Assembly: GCF_042677865.1 (NCBI RefSeq)
Contig: NZ_JBHUDD010000001.1
Coordinates: 1 to 64,000, forward strand
DNA length: 64,000 nt
Source: Lutimaribacter salitolerans
Lineage (GTDB): Bacteria > Pseudomonadota > Alphaproteobacteria > Rhodobacterales > Rhodobacteraceae
Direction: 5' to 3'
The translations under genes and the position numbers were made by a program. Below are positions 8,507 to 17,342 of this stretch, in pieces; within the stretch, counting starts at the first letter, position 1; each line of letters starts with the position of its first letter. The notes beneath the pieces were generated by a model. It was given only the letters and a program-made list of their open reading frames with translations, did no database searches and had not been told where the DNA came from.

Positions 8507-9273
8507 GCCGCGTCTCCCGTGCCCAGATAGGCGGCGATCACCGCCGGGTGGCTTTGCACCTCTTGCGGGGTGCCCTCGGCCAGCTTGGCCCCGTCGGCCA
8601 GTGCCAGCACGCGGTCGCAGACCTTGCTGACCAGCCCCATGTCATGTTCGACCATCAGAACGGTGATCCCCATCTGGCGGCGGATGTCGTCGATCCACCA
8701 GCGCATGTTCTGGGTTTCCTCGACGGACAGGCCGCTGGCGGGTTCGTCCATCAGCAACAGGCGGGGCTTGGAGGCCAGCGCGCGGCCCACCTCGACCACC
8801 TTGCGCACGCCATAGGGCAGGCCCGCGATGCGCTTGTTGCGGTAGGGTTGCAGATCGAGGAACTCGATCACCTCTTCGACGGCGGCGCGATGCTCGCGTT
8901 CTTCGCGGCGCACCGATGGCAGGTGCAGCAACTGTTCGACCATGTTGGTCTTGCGCAGGCGGTGGCGCCCGACCAGCAGGTTGTCCAGCACCGTCGCCTG
9001 ATCGAACAGTTCGATGTTCTGGAACGTGCGCGCGATGCCAAGGCTGGGCACCTCGTCGGGGGGCAGTTTCAGCAGATCCTGCCCGTCGAACATGATCTTG
9101 CCCTCGACCGGGGTGTAGAACCGCGAGATCAGGTTGAACACCGTCGATTTGCCAGCACCGTTGGGGCCGACAAGGGCAAAGACCTCGCCTTCGTTCACTT
9201 CCATGCTCAGGCGGTTCACGGCGGTCAGACCACCGAACTTGAGCGTCACGTTCTCAAGCGTCAGCAGGCTCAT
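8503..9273 (-). CDS. livG: ABC importer ATP-binding protein, LivG type
   Basis: A 256-residue ATPase beginning MSLLTLENVTLKFGGLTAV. Walker A GPNGAGKS is at residues 36-43. It has the LivG-typical segment LGIARTFQNIELF, Walker B LLLMDEPASGLS and a C-terminal MVEHDMGLV switch. I chose the ATG at 9271-9273 because it overlaps the livM stop as ATGA. A longer open frame upstream only runs through the livM coding sequence in another frame. It pairs with LivF to power the importer at the inner membrane. Confidence 0.93.
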   Translation of the reverse strand: MSLLTLENVTLKFGGLTAVNRLSMEVNEGEVFALVGPNGAGKSTVFNLISRFYTPVEGKIMFDGQDLLKLPPDEVPSLGIARTFQNIELFDQATVLDNLLVGRHRLRKTNMVEQLLHLPSVRREEREHRAAVEEVIEFLDLQPYRNKRIAGLPYGVRKVVEVGRALASKPRLLLMDEPASGLSVEETQNMRWWIDDIRRQMGITVLMVEHDMGLVSKVCDRVLALADGAKLAEGTPQEVQSHPAVIAAYLGTGDAA

Positions 9274-10352
9274 CTCAGGCGCTCCGTTTTCAGATAGGAT
9301 TTCTGACGGCGGAACATGTCTTTCCGCGCGAAGGGGAACAGCTCGAGAAACGTGCGGATCTTGAGCCAGCGCCCATACAGGCCCATGGGTTCGAACAGGA
9401 TGAAGCCGATCATGATCGCCCCGAACACCCCGATTTCCAGCCCCGGAATGGCGACGTTGCTGCCCATGCTGTCGGATATGATCGACAGGAACTGCGGCAG
9501 GAAGGCGATGACGATGGCCCCCAGGAACGCGCCATGGATAAAGCCAAGCCCGCCCACCACGATCATCATCAAAAGCTGGATCGAGATGATGAAGGTGAAG
9601 GTCTCGTTGTTGAACACCTCGGAGAACAGCCCCATCAGCGCACCGCCCAAGCCAGTGATCCCGGCAGACAGGCCAAAGGCGATGGTCTTGGTGCGCGAGA
9701 TGTTCACGCCCATCGCCTGCGCCGAGATTTCGCTGTCGCGCACGGCGGCAAAGGCCCGGCCCATCGGGGCGCGCAGCAGGTTGCGGTAGAACAGCGTGAC
9801 AACCAGCACCACGATCAGCGCCATGTAATACCAGGCCACCGGGCTGGACCAGCGGTTGATCTCGTACCCGAAGACGGTGATCGGCGGGGCGAACTTGCCG
9901 CCCACACCGCCGGTCCAGGGTTCCAGCATCACGATGATGTCGTCGGTCAGGATCGCCAGAGCCAGCGTCGCGATGGCCAGATAGACGCCATGCAGTTTCA
10001 GCGCCGGAATGGCGATCAGCGCGCCGATCATGCCGGTGATGATGCCGCCCAGCGGAAAGGCGATCAGGAACGGCACGCCGGCCTCCATCATCAGCACGCA
10101 GGAATAGCACCCCAGTGCCATGAAGGCGGAATGGCCCAGGCTGGCCTGCCCGGTCTGGCCGGTCAGCAGCATCAGGCCCAGCCCGGCGGTGGCCCAGATC
10201 AGCACGTTCGTCGCCTCGCCCAGAAAGAAGGTGTCGATCAGGAAGGGCAGGGCGACCATCAGCGCCAGCAGGGCGATGTACAGCGACGCCTGCCAGCGGT
10301 CCTTGAACAGGCGGATGTCGTCATCATAGGTGGTTTTGAAATGCACGCGCAT
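9270..10352 (-). CDS. livM: ABC importer permease, LivM type
   Basis: A 360-residue inner-membrane permease. After a charged cytoplasmic N-terminus (MRVHFKTTYDDDIRLFKDRW) come about eight to ten hydrophobic segments. The LivM hallmark region GQASLGHSAFMALGCY sits near residue 90, and a conserved GGLGFIHGAFLGA loop lies towards the C-terminus. It follows livH by four bases and overlaps livG by four. It forms the translocation pore with LivH. Confidence 0.92.
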   Translation of the reverse strand: MRVHFKTTYDDDIRLFKDRWQASLYIALLALMVALPFLIDTFFLGEATNVLIWATAGLGLMLLTGQTGQASLGHSAFMALGCYSCVLMMEAGVPFLIAFPLGGIITGMIGALIAIPALKLHGVYLAIATLALAILTDDIIVMLEPWTGGVGGKFAPPITVFGYEINRWSSPVAWYYMALIVVLVVTLFYRNLLRAPMGRAFAAVRDSEISAQAMGVNISRTKTIAFGLSAGITGLGGALMGLFSEVFNNETFTFIISIQLLMMIVVGGLGFIHGAFLGAIVIAFLPQFLSIISDSMGSNVAIPGLEIGVFGAIMIGFILFEPMGLYGRWLKIRTFLELFPFARKDMFRRQKSYLKTERLR

Positions 10353-10356
10353 GGGT

Positions 10357-11232
10357 TCAGACCTTCTTGGTGCGGACCTGTGCGAACAGGCCGTGAGGAC
10401 GGAACAGCAGCACCGCGATCAGCAACGCATAGGGCGCGATCTGTGACCAGCCGGCAGGCAGGTAGCGGGCGGCGAAGGGTTCGATGATGCCCACGATCAG
10501 CCCGCCCATCAGCGCGCCGGGCAGGCTGCCGAAGCCGCCGATCACGGCTGCCGCGAATGCCTTGATCCCGATGAAGCCCGCGTTGGGGTCGATGGCCCCC
10601 TTGGAGGCATAGAGGATGCCCGCCACGGCGGCCACGATGCCCGCCAGCGCCCAGACGAAACCGTGCACGCGCTTGACCGGGATACCCATGTAATAGGCCG
10701 CCATCTGGTTCTGGCTGGCGGCCTGCATGGCCAGACCGATCTTGGTGCGCTGAAAGAACTGCCACAGCAGCAAGGTCAGCAGCAGGGTCACGATGATGAT
10801 CGCCACATCGGCCATGCCCAGCACCAGTGTGCCCAGCCGGACATCCCCAAGCGCCAGCGGCGAATGCAGCGACAGCGGCTCGTGCCCCCAGATCAGCCCC
10901 GCGACAAAGCGCAGGACGAACCCAAGCGCGATGGTCAGGATGATGATGGCAACCTGATTCTGGCCAAAGACGGCGCGCAGAACGATCACGTCCAGCAGGT
11001 AGCCGAAGGTGCCCATCACCAGGAAGACCAGCGGCAGCGCCAGCCAGAACGGGATGCCCATGAATTCAGGATTGACGAAGCCGATGGTGACAAAGGCACC
11101 CAGCATCATGAAGTCGCCCTGTGCGAAATTCACCGCCTCGGTCGCCTTGTAGATAAGCACGAAGCCCAAGGCAATCAGGCCGTAGACACAGCCATTGGCC
11201 ATGCCACTGATGAGAAGCTGAAGAACTTCCAC
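10357..11232 (-). CDS. livH: ABC importer permease, LivH type
   Basis: A 291-residue hydrophobic permease and the first gene of the importer operon. It starts MEVLQLLISGMANGCVYGLI, a typical LivH opening, and contains the EAVNFAQGDFMMLGAF motif and the C-terminal GGFGSLPGALMGGLIVG loop. The promoter should lie in the 271-base interval shared with the divergent acyl-CoA dehydrogenase at 11504. It forms the inner-membrane channel with LivM. Confidence 0.93.
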   Translation of the reverse strand: MEVLQLLISGMANGCVYGLIALGFVLIYKATEAVNFAQGDFMMLGAFVTIGFVNPEFMGIPFWLALPLVFLVMGTFGYLLDVIVLRAVFGQNQVAIIILTIALGFVLRFVAGLIWGHEPLSLHSPLALGDVRLGTLVLGMADVAIIIVTLLLTLLLWQFFQRTKIGLAMQAASQNQMAAYYMGIPVKRVHGFVWALAGIVAAVAGILYASKGAIDPNAGFIGIKAFAAAVIGGFGSLPGALMGGLIVGIIEPFAARYLPAGWSQIAPYALLIAVLLFRPHGLFAQVRTKKV

Positions 11233-11503
11233 CGCGATCCTCCCTATATGTCACGGTCCGCAGTCTTGATCGCTGCGGTCCCGTATGCGCCAACCCTCCA
11301 GACGCGGATCGCCCTTTATGAGCGACAAAATGATCCGTCCACAAAATCGGTCACGGGTCAACATGGCGCAGCAAGGTGACGTTGCGGAAATCAAATCCGC
11401 CATGCGGAATATCGGCGCAGGCTGGTGCGACGCAACGGCATGCTGGACGCATGAACCGGGCGCTGGGCATGGTTGCATCAAGATACACTCATGGGAGGTC
11501 AGT
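11233..11503. promoter_or_regulatory. Divergent intergenic control region of importer and catabolic genes
   Basis: This 271-base gap separates livH (minus) from the acyl-CoA dehydrogenase (plus) and must hold both promoters. Two ACAAAAT repeats lie near 11325-11347, and two TGCGGAA(A/T)AT-like repeats near 11391-11412. They could be operator half-sites for the MarR regulator at 15964, but nothing proves it. A Shine-Dalgarno GGGAGG lies just before 11504. Confidence 0.35.
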
Positions 11504-12661
11504 ATGGGTCTTTTCACACCGACGGCAAGCTGGGTTTGGGACGAGCACAAGATGTTCGCCGATGCGGTCGCGCGCGTCTTTGCCGACGCGCTGGAACCGA
11601 ACATCGAAAAATGGGTCGAGCAGGGCGTGGTGGACCGCGATTTCTGGACGCTTGCAGGCGATCAGGGGATCATGGGCGGCGCTGTGCCCGAGGCTTATGG
11701 CGGTGCCGGTGGCGGGCTGGGGTTCGACGCCATCACCGTCTACCAGCAAGGCGCGGTGGGCGATTGCGGCTGGGGCTATTCGATCCAGTCCATCGTGCTG
11801 CATTACCTGCTGGCCTACGGCAGCGAAGAACAAAAGCAGCGCTGGGTGCCCGATCTGGTGGCGGGCCGCAAGGTGGCGGCAATTGCAATGACCGAACCTG
11901 GCGCGGGATCGGACCTGCAAGCGATCAAGACCCATGCGGAAAAGGATGGAAACCAGTACCGCATCAACGGCTCGAAAACCTTCATCACCAACGGGCAGAC
12001 TGCCGATCTGATCGTGGTGGTGGCCAAGACCGACAAGGCGGCCGGGGCCAAGGGCGTGTCGCTGATCGTGGTCGAGACGGATCAGGCCGATGGCTTTCGC
12101 CGGGGCCGCAACCTGAAAAAGCTGGGGATGCGGGCCAATGATACGTCCGAGTTGTTCTTCGAGGATGTGAAGGTGCCGCAGACCAACCTGCTGGGCGCGG
12201 AAGAGGGGCAGGGGTTCTATCAGTTGATGAAGCAACTGCCCTGGGAGCGGCTGGTGATCGGCATCACCGCGCTGGGGGCGATCGATTTCGCGCTGAAGGA
12301 AACCATCGCCTATGTGCAGGAGCGGCGCGCCTTTGGTCAGCGGGTGATGGATTTCCAGAACACGCGGTTCAAGCTGGCCGAGATGAAGACCAAGGCCGAG
12401 GTGCTGCGCGCGTTTCTCAATGACGGCATTGCGCGGGCCGAGGCGGGCACGCTGGACGCCGCCACCGCCAGCATGGCCAAGTACTGGGGCACCGAGGTGC
12501 AGAACGAGGTGATGCACGAGTGCCTGCAACTGTTCGGCGGCTATGGCTTCATGATGGAATACCCCATCGCGCGGCTCTATGCGGACGCCCGGGTGCAGAT
12601 GATCTATGGCGGCACCAACGAGATCATGAAGGAACTGATCGCGCGCTCGATCGACGTGTGA
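11504..12661 (+). CDS. Acyl-CoA dehydrogenase, LCAD-like
   Basis: A 385-residue FAD enzyme catalysing alpha,beta-dehydrogenation of an acyl-CoA. Family marks are AIAMTEPGAGSDLQAIKT, YRINGSKTFITNG, QERRAFGQRVMDFQ and the C-terminal YGGTNEIMKELIAR. The C-terminal box has Gly where MCAD/SCAD have the catalytic Glu, as in LCAD-type enzymes, whose base is instead in the mid-protein helix. At the aligned place this protein has Asp (GAIDFALKET). I use the ATG at 11504 because of its GGGAGG ribosome site; upstream in-frame ATGs would add an implausible N-terminal extension. It may start a transcription unit that continues into the catabolic cluster. Confidence 0.88.
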   Translation: MGLFTPTASWVWDEHKMFADAVARVFADALEPNIEKWVEQGVVDRDFWTLAGDQGIMGGAVPEAYGGAGGGLGFDAITVYQQGAVGDCGWGYSIQSIVLHYLLAYGSEEQKQRWVPDLVAGRKVAAIAMTEPGAGSDLQAIKTHAEKDGNQYRINGSKTFITNGQTADLIVVVAKTDKAAGAKGVSLIVVETDQADGFRRGRNLKKLGMRANDTSELFFEDVKVPQTNLLGAEEGQGFYQLMKQLPWERLVIGITALGAIDFALKETIAYVQERRAFGQRVMDFQNTRFKLAEMKTKAEVLRAFLNDGIARAEAGTLDAATASMAKYWGTEVQNEVMHECLQLFGGYGFMMEYPIARLYADARVQMIYGGTNEIMKELIARSIDV

Positions 12662-12670
12662 TCCAAAGGT

Positions 12671-12780
12671 GCGGGCCGTTGGCCCGCGCCCTATAGTTCG
12701 TGTTCACGCCACGCGGAGGCGCCGGGGGCCATGCCCCCGGACCCCCAAGGGGCGATGCCCCACTGCGCGCCGGGGCGCGC
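12671..12780. repeat. Cluster of GC-rich hairpins after the dehydrogenase gene
   Basis: Four perfect or near-perfect inverted repeats follow one another. They are GCGGGCC/GGCCCGC (12671-12687), CCGGGGGC/GCCCCCGG (about 12722-12740), GGGGC/GCCCC (about 12749-12761) and GCGCGCC/GGCGCGC (12765-12780). None has a clear T-run. They are directly followed by a copy of the dispersed 35-base repeat. The first hairpin may act as a terminator or mRNA-stabilising end for the upstream gene. Confidence 0.55.
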
Positions 12781-12814
12781 ATTCACCCCAGAGTTTTCCT
12801 GGCAAGATGAAGCT
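12781..12814 (+). repeat. Dispersed intergenic repeat, copy 1
   Basis: Contains ATTCACCCC, then AGAGTTTTCCT, then GGCAAGATGAAGCTG. It shares its first block, core and tail with the copy at 53980-54016, and the core with the copies near 17303, 21291, 38520 and 50341. It lies about 100 bases before the monooxygenase start. No ORF fits it. Confidence 0.75.
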
Positions 12815-12914
12815 GTGTGGACCCGGTATGCTTCAAGCCTAAAATATTTGTCTTTGAAATAATCCGGGCCTGCGTTACGCTTGGGTCAACACATGGATTC
12901 GGGGAGATTTCGGG

Positions 12915-15215
12915 ATGAAGATTGCATGTCTGGGCGGCGGGCCGGCGGGGCTGTATTTCGCGATTTCGATGAAGCTGCGGCGGCCCGAGGCGGATGTCAC
13001 GGTGTTCGAGCGCAACAAGGCCGATGACACCTTTGGTTGGGGCGTGGTCCTGTCGGATGACGCTTTGGGCAACCTGCGCGCCAATGATCCGGTCAGCGCC
13101 GAGGCGATCCGCGAGAATTTCGCCTATTGGGATGACATCGCCGTGGTGCATGACGGCAACCGGATCGTCTCGGGCGGGCACGGGTTCGCCGGGATCGGCC
13201 GGATGAAGCTGCTGCTTCTGCTGCAAGAGCGCGCACGCGAGGTCGGGGTGAACCTGCAGTTCGAAGCGGAAGTGGGCCCGGTCGAGGAGTATGCCGCCGC
13301 CTATGACCTGGTGGTGGCGGCGGACGGTCTGAACAGCCGGGTGCGCGACGCCTGGGCCGAGCATTTCAAGCCCGATATCGACACCCGCCTGTGCAAGTTC
13401 ATCTGGCTGGGCACGCATCAGAAGTTCGACGATGCCTTTACCTTTATCTTCGAGAAAACGCCGCATGGCTGGGTGTGGGCGCATGCCTATCAGTTCGACG
13501 ACAACACCGCGACCTTCATCGTGGAATGCACGCAGCAGACCTGGGACAACTGGGGTTTCGCGGACATGACCAAGGAAGAGACGGTCGAGACTTGCCGGCA
13601 GATATTCGAGGGGCATCTGGGCGGTCATGATCTGATGTCGAATGCCAAGCATCTGCGTGGCTCGGCGGTGTGGATCAATTTCCCGCGGGTGAATTGCGAG
13701 AAATGGCATCATCAGAACGTGGTGCTGATGGGCGATGCCTCGGCCACGGCGCATTTTTCCATCGGATCGGGCACGCGGCTGGCCTTTGACAGCGCCATTG
13801 CGCTGGCGGAATACGTCCACAGCGAACCGACGCTGGAAGCGGCGTTCGAAAAGTATCAGGACGAGCGGCGGCTGGACGTGCTGCGTCTGCAGTCGGCTGC
13901 GCGCAACTCGCTGGAGTGGTTCGAAGAGGTCGAGCGCTATCTGGATCTGGACCCGGTGCAGTTCAACTATTCCCTGCTGACGCGGTCACAGCGGATTTCC
14001 CATGAAAACCTGCGCCTGCGTGACTCTGAATGGCTGGAAAGCGCAGAGCGCTGGTTCCAGACACAAGCAGGGGCCCCTGACGATGCCCCGGTGCGCGCGC
14101 CGATGTTCGCGCCCTACCGTTTGCGGGGGATGGCGTTGAACAACCGCATCGTGGTGTCGCCCATGGCGCAGTACAAGGCGGTGGATGGCTGCCCGACCGA
14201 CTGGCATTTCGTGCATTACGCCGAGCGCGCCAAGGGCGGGGCCGGTCTGGTTTATACCGAGATGACCTGTGTGTCGGCCGAGGGTCGGATCACGCCGGGC
14301 TGTCCGGGCCTGTATGATCCCGCGCATGAGGTCGAATGGGCGCGGCTGACCCGCTTTGTCCATGCCGAGACAGGAGCTAGAATCTGCTGCCAGATCGGTC
14401 ATTCGGGGCGCAAGGGCTCGACCCAGCTGGGCTGGGAGAAGATGGATGCGCCGCTGGCCTCTGGCAACTGGGATATCGTCAGCGCCTCGGCGATGCCATG
14501 GGCACCCGGCAATGCCGTGCCGCGCGAGATTACCCGGGCCGAGATGGACCAGGTGCGCGATCAGTTCGTGGCCGCCGCGCAGATGGCCGAAAGGGCCGGG
14601 TTCGACATGATCGAGCTGCATGCCGCGCACGGGTATCTTTTGTCGTCCTTCATCAGCCCGGTGTCGAATGTTCGGTCGGATGACTATGGCGGCAGTCTGG
14701 AAAACCGCATGCGCTATCCGCTGGAGGTGTTTGCCGCGATGCGCGCCGTCTGGCCCGAGGACAAGCCCATGTCGGTACGCATCTCGGCCAATGACTGGGT
14801 CGGCGATGACGGCGTGACGCCCGAGGAGGCGGTCAAGATCGCGCTGATGTTCCGCGCGGCGGGGGCCGATATCATCGATGTGTCGGCCGGGCAGACCACG
14901 CCCGATGCCAAGCCGGTCTATGGCCGGATGTTCCAGACGCCGTTCTCGGACCGCATCCGCAACGAGGCGGGGATCGCCACCATGGCGGTCGGCAACATCT
15001 TCGAGGCGGATCATGCCAATTCGATCCTGATGGCCGGGCGGGCCGATCTGGTGGCGGTGGCGCGGCCGCATCTGGCCGACCCCTACTGGACCCTGCACGA
15101 GGGGGCCAAGATCGGCGACCGGCACGCGCCCTGGCCGCTGCCCTATCTGGCCGGGCGCGATCAGGCGTGGCGGCTGGCGGACCGCGAGGCCGAGCAGGCG
15201 CAGGTGCGCGTGTGA
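12915..15215 (+). CDS. Fused FAD monooxygenase / old yellow enzyme, 2-aminobenzoyl-CoA monooxygenase/reductase type
   Basis: A 766-residue two-domain flavoprotein. The N-terminal domain (about 1-390) is a class A FAD hydroxylase: MKIACLGGGPAGLYFAI dinucleotide fold, the DLVVAADGLNS motif and VVLMGDASATAHFSIGSGT. The C-terminal domain (about 395-766) is an NADH:flavin oxidoreductase of the old yellow enzyme family (NNRIVVSPMAQYKA, ELHAAHGYLLSSFISP, DDYGGSLENRMRYP). This fusion is known from 2-aminobenzoyl-CoA monooxygenase/reductase of Azoarcus evansii, which hydroxylates and reduces the ring of 2-aminobenzoyl-CoA. Salicylyl-CoA 5-hydroxylase is the related single-domain enzyme and an alternative activity. 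The next gene starts within its stop codon (TGATG). Confidence 0.88.
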   Translation: MKIACLGGGPAGLYFAISMKLRRPEADVTVFERNKADDTFGWGVVLSDDALGNLRANDPVSAEAIRENFAYWDDIAVVHDGNRIVSGGHGFAGIGRMKLLLLLQERAREVGVNLQFEAEVGPVEEYAAAYDLVVAADGLNSRVRDAWAEHFKPDIDTRLCKFIWLGTHQKFDDAFTFIFEKTPHGWVWAHAYQFDDNTATFIVECTQQTWDNWGFADMTKEETVETCRQIFEGHLGGHDLMSNAKHLRGSAVWINFPRVNCEKWHHQNVVLMGDASATAHFSIGSGTRLAFDSAIALAEYVHSEPTLEAAFEKYQDERRLDVLRLQSAARNSLEWFEEVERYLDLDPVQFNYSLLTRSQRISHENLRLRDSEWLESAERWFQTQAGAPDDAPVRAPMFAPYRLRGMALNNRIVVSPMAQYKAVDGCPTDWHFVHYAERAKGGAGLVYTEMTCVSAEGRITPGCPGLYDPAHEVEWARLTRFVHAETGARICCQIGHSGRKGSTQLGWEKMDAPLASGNWDIVSASAMPWAPGNAVPREITRAEMDQVRDQFVAAAQMAERAGFDMIELHAAHGYLLSSFISPVSNVRSDDYGGSLENRMRYPLEVFAAMRAVWPEDKPMSVRISANDWVGDDGVTPEEAVKIALMFRAAGADIIDVSAGQTTPDAKPVYGRMFQTPFSDRIRNEAGIATMAVGNIFEADHANSILMAGRADLVAVARPHLADPYWTLHEGAKIGDRHAPWPLPYLAGRDQAWRLADREAEQAQVRV

Positions 15216-15967
15216 TGGAAGGGCGGCACGTCATCGTCACCGGCGGCGGGTCGGGGGTGGGGGCCGAGATGGCCGAGACCTTTGCCCATGCCGGGGCCAA
15301 GGTGACCATCCTGGGCCGCCGCGAAGCGCCCTTGCGCGAGGTGGCGGGGCGGCACAGGTTCATCGGCTGGATCACCTGTGACGTGACCGACGGGGCCGCC
15401 GTCCGCGCGGCGTTCCGCGATGCGCGCGGCCTGAACGGTGCGGTGGATGTGGTGGTGGCCAATGCCGGTGCCGCGGACAGCAAGCCGTTCGAGGCGATGA
15501 CCGGCGAGGATCTGGACGCGATGCTGCGGGTCAACGTGCTGGGAGTTTTCAACACGTTTCAGGCGGCGCTGCCCGACATGAAGGCGGCGGGCTGGGGGCG
15601 GATGATCGCCGTCGCCTCGACCGCGTCGCTGAAGGGCTATCCCTATGTGGCCGGCTATGTCGCGGCCAAGCACGGGGTTCTGGGGCTGGTGCGCGCGCTG
15701 GCGGTGGAACTGGGCCGCACCGGCGTTACGGTGAATGCGCTGTGCCCGGGGTTCATCGAAACCCCGCTGCTGGACCGGTCGATCGCCAATATCGTGGACA
15801 AGACCGGGATGACCGCCGAGAAAGCCGCGAAATCCCTGCGCGCGGGCAACCCCCAGGGGCGGTTCATCCAGACCGACGAGGTGGCGGGTGCGGCGCTGTG
15901 GCTGTGCTCGGACGCGGCACGTTCGGTCAACGGGCATGGCCTGTCCCTGACGGGGGGCGAGATATGA
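15215..15967 (+). CDS. Short-chain dehydrogenase/reductase (probable 3-hydroxyacyl-CoA dehydrogenase)
   Basis: A 250-residue classical SDR. It has the NAD(P)-binding TGGGSGVG at residues 9-16, NAG, catalytic Ser in AVASTASLKG and YVAAKHG supplying Tyr and Lys, plus the VNALCPGFIETPL segment. The ATG at 15215 overlaps the monooxygenase stop codon, and the gene's own stop overlaps the next ATG, so it is translationally coupled on both sides. In the proposed pathway it would oxidise the beta-hydroxyacyl-CoA produced by the hydratase. Exact substrate is inferred from context. Confidence 0.88.
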   Translation: MEGRHVIVTGGGSGVGAEMAETFAHAGAKVTILGRREAPLREVAGRHRFIGWITCDVTDGAAVRAAFRDARGLNGAVDVVVANAGAADSKPFEAMTGEDLDAMLRVNVLGVFNTFQAALPDMKAAGWGRMIAVASTASLKGYPYVAGYVAAKHGVLGLVRALAVELGRTGVTVNALCPGFIETPLLDRSIANIVDKTGMTAEKAAKSLRAGNPQGRFIQTDEVAGAALWLCSDAARSVNGHGLSLTGGEI

Positions 15968-16446
15968 GCGGGCAACTGGACCTGACGCGCAGCACGGTTG
16001 CGTCCAAGGCGCGGCTGCGGCTGTGGCTGCGGCTGCTGGGGGTCACCCGCAAGATCGAGGCCGAGCTGCGCGACAAGCTGCGGCGCGAGCATGACACGAC
16101 GCTGCCGCGCTTTGACGTGATGTCGGCGTTGCACCGGCACCCCGACGGGCTGCGCATGTCGGAACTGTCGGGCGTGCTGAAAGTGTCGAACGGCAATGTC
16201 ACCGGCATCGTGGACCGTCTGGCCGAAGAGGGGCTGGTGGAGCGCGTGGCCGTGCCGGGCGACCGCCGGGCCATGGTGGCGCGGCTGACGGCGCAGGGGC
16301 ACACGGTGTTTGCCGGGCAGGCCGCCGAGCATGAAGAACTGATCGACCGGCTGTTTGCCGAGATCAGCGCCGAAGAGGCCAAGCAATTTTCAACCCGGCT
16401 GAAGGAACTGGCCGGGGCACTTGAGGCGAGGGGAGACAAGCCATGA
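15964..16446 (+). CDS. MarR-family transcriptional regulator
   Basis: A 160-residue winged-helix regulator. The HTH region reads MSELSGVLKVSNGNVTGIVD, with the wing LVERVAVPGDRRAMVARLT, both diagnostic for MarR. The start ATG overlaps the SDR stop and its own stop overlaps the hydratase start, so it is embedded within the catabolic operon. MarR proteins in CoA-dependent aromatic clusters commonly repress the cluster and release DNA on binding an aromatic acyl-CoA. That role is likely here, but no operator has been proven. The open frame extends upstream inside the SDR gene; that extension is not credible. Confidence 0.9.
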   Translation: MSGQLDLTRSTVASKARLRLWLRLLGVTRKIEAELRDKLRREHDTTLPRFDVMSALHRHPDGLRMSELSGVLKVSNGNVTGIVDRLAEEGLVERVAVPGDRRAMVARLTAQGHTVFAGQAAEHEELIDRLFAEISAEEAKQFSTRLKELAGALEARGDKP

Positions 16447-17252
16447 CCATGATGCGCACGGATGTGAAGCATTTTCTGCTGAAGATCGAGGACGGCATCG
16501 CCACGGTGCGGCTGGACCGGCCCGAGCGGAAGAATCCGCTGACCTTCGACAGCTACGCCGAGTTGCGCGACTGGTTCCGCGATCTGCACTATGCCGATGA
16601 CGTCAAGGCGGTGGTCTTTGCCTCGAACGGGGGCAACTTCAGCTCGGGCGGGGATGTGCATGACATCATCGGCCCGCTGACCCGGATGAACATGAAAGAG
16701 CTTCTGGCATTCACCCGAATGACCGGGGATCTGGTGAAATCCATCGTGAACTGCGGCAAGCCGGTGATCGCGGCGGTCGATGGCATCTGCGTTGGCGCGG
16801 GGGCGATCATCGCCATGGCCAGCGACCTGCGCATCGGCACGGGCCGGGCCAAGACCGCATTCCTGTTCACCCGGGTGGGCCTTGCGGGCTGTGACATGGG
16901 GGCCTGTGCGATCCTGCCGCGCATCATCGGGCAGGGGCGGGCGGCGGAACTGCTGTACACCGGCCGCGCGATGACGGCGGACGAGGGCGAGCGCTGGGGT
17001 TTTTTCAACCGTCTGGTCGAGCCCGAGGTGCTGGAGGCCGAGGCGGTGGCCTGGGCCGCGAAGATCGCCGAAGGGCCGGGGTTCGGTCATATGATGACCA
17101 AGACGATGCTGGCGCAGGAATGGTCGATGTCGATCGAGCAGGCCATCGAGGCCGAGGCACAGGCGCAGGCGATCTGCATGCAGACGGCGGATTTCGAACG
17201 CGCCTACAAGGCCTTCGTGGCCAAGGAGACGCCGGTTTTTGAGGGCGATTGA
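16443..17252 (+). CDS. Enoyl-CoA hydratase/isomerase family protein
   Basis: A 269-residue crotonase-fold protein. Oxyanion-hole segments are FASNGGNFSSGGDVHDI (about 59-75) and ICVGAGAIIAMASDLRIGT (about 110-128), followed by GLAGCDMGACAILPRIIGQG. It would hydrate an unsaturated acyl-CoA in the beta-oxidation-like stage after ring reduction. It is coupled to the MarR gene by an ATGA overlap and followed immediately by a double hairpin that starts inside its stop codon. Loop sequences differ from canonical ECH enough that isomerase or hydrolase activity is possible. Confidence 0.87.
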   Translation: MTMMRTDVKHFLLKIEDGIATVRLDRPERKNPLTFDSYAELRDWFRDLHYADDVKAVVFASNGGNFSSGGDVHDIIGPLTRMNMKELLAFTRMTGDLVKSIVNCGKPVIAAVDGICVGAGAIIAMASDLRIGTGRAKTAFLFTRVGLAGCDMGACAILPRIIGQGRAAELLYTGRAMTADEGERWGFFNRLVEPEVLEAEAVAWAAKIAEGPGFGHMMTKTMLAQEWSMSIEQAIEAEAQAQAICMQTADFERAYKAFVAKETPVFEGD

Positions 17253-17295
17253 AAAATCGAAGATCGATTTTTCACAAAATTCGCAGACGAATTTT
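17251..17295. repeat. Double hairpin starting at the hydratase stop codon
   Basis: Two perfect AT-rich inverted repeats lie back to back. The first is GAAAAATCGA with TCGATTTTTC (17251-17273, 3-base loop) and the second AAAATTCG with CGAATTTT (17276-17295, loop CAGA). They resemble a mobile-type intergenic palindrome unit and may also terminate or attenuate transcription before the next gene. Confidence 0.7.
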
Positions 17296-17302
17296 GGCCT
17301 AC

Positions 17303-17331
17303 GGCGGGAGTTTAGTGGGCAAGATGAAGGG
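17303..17331 (+). repeat. Dispersed intergenic repeat, copy 2
   Basis: GGCGGGAGTTTAGTGGGCAA followed by GATGAAGGG. This copy lies in the 5' leader of the acyl-CoA dehydrogenase at 17343, ending about 12 bases before its ATG, so its purine-rich tail may serve as the ribosome binding region. Confidence 0.75.
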
Positions 17332-17342
17332 GATGTTGCGAC

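Noticed and set aside
8503..10110. 535-residue version of the LivG-type protein
   Set aside because: The extension is the livM gene read in another frame; the native start is the ATG overlapping the livM stop at 9271-9273.
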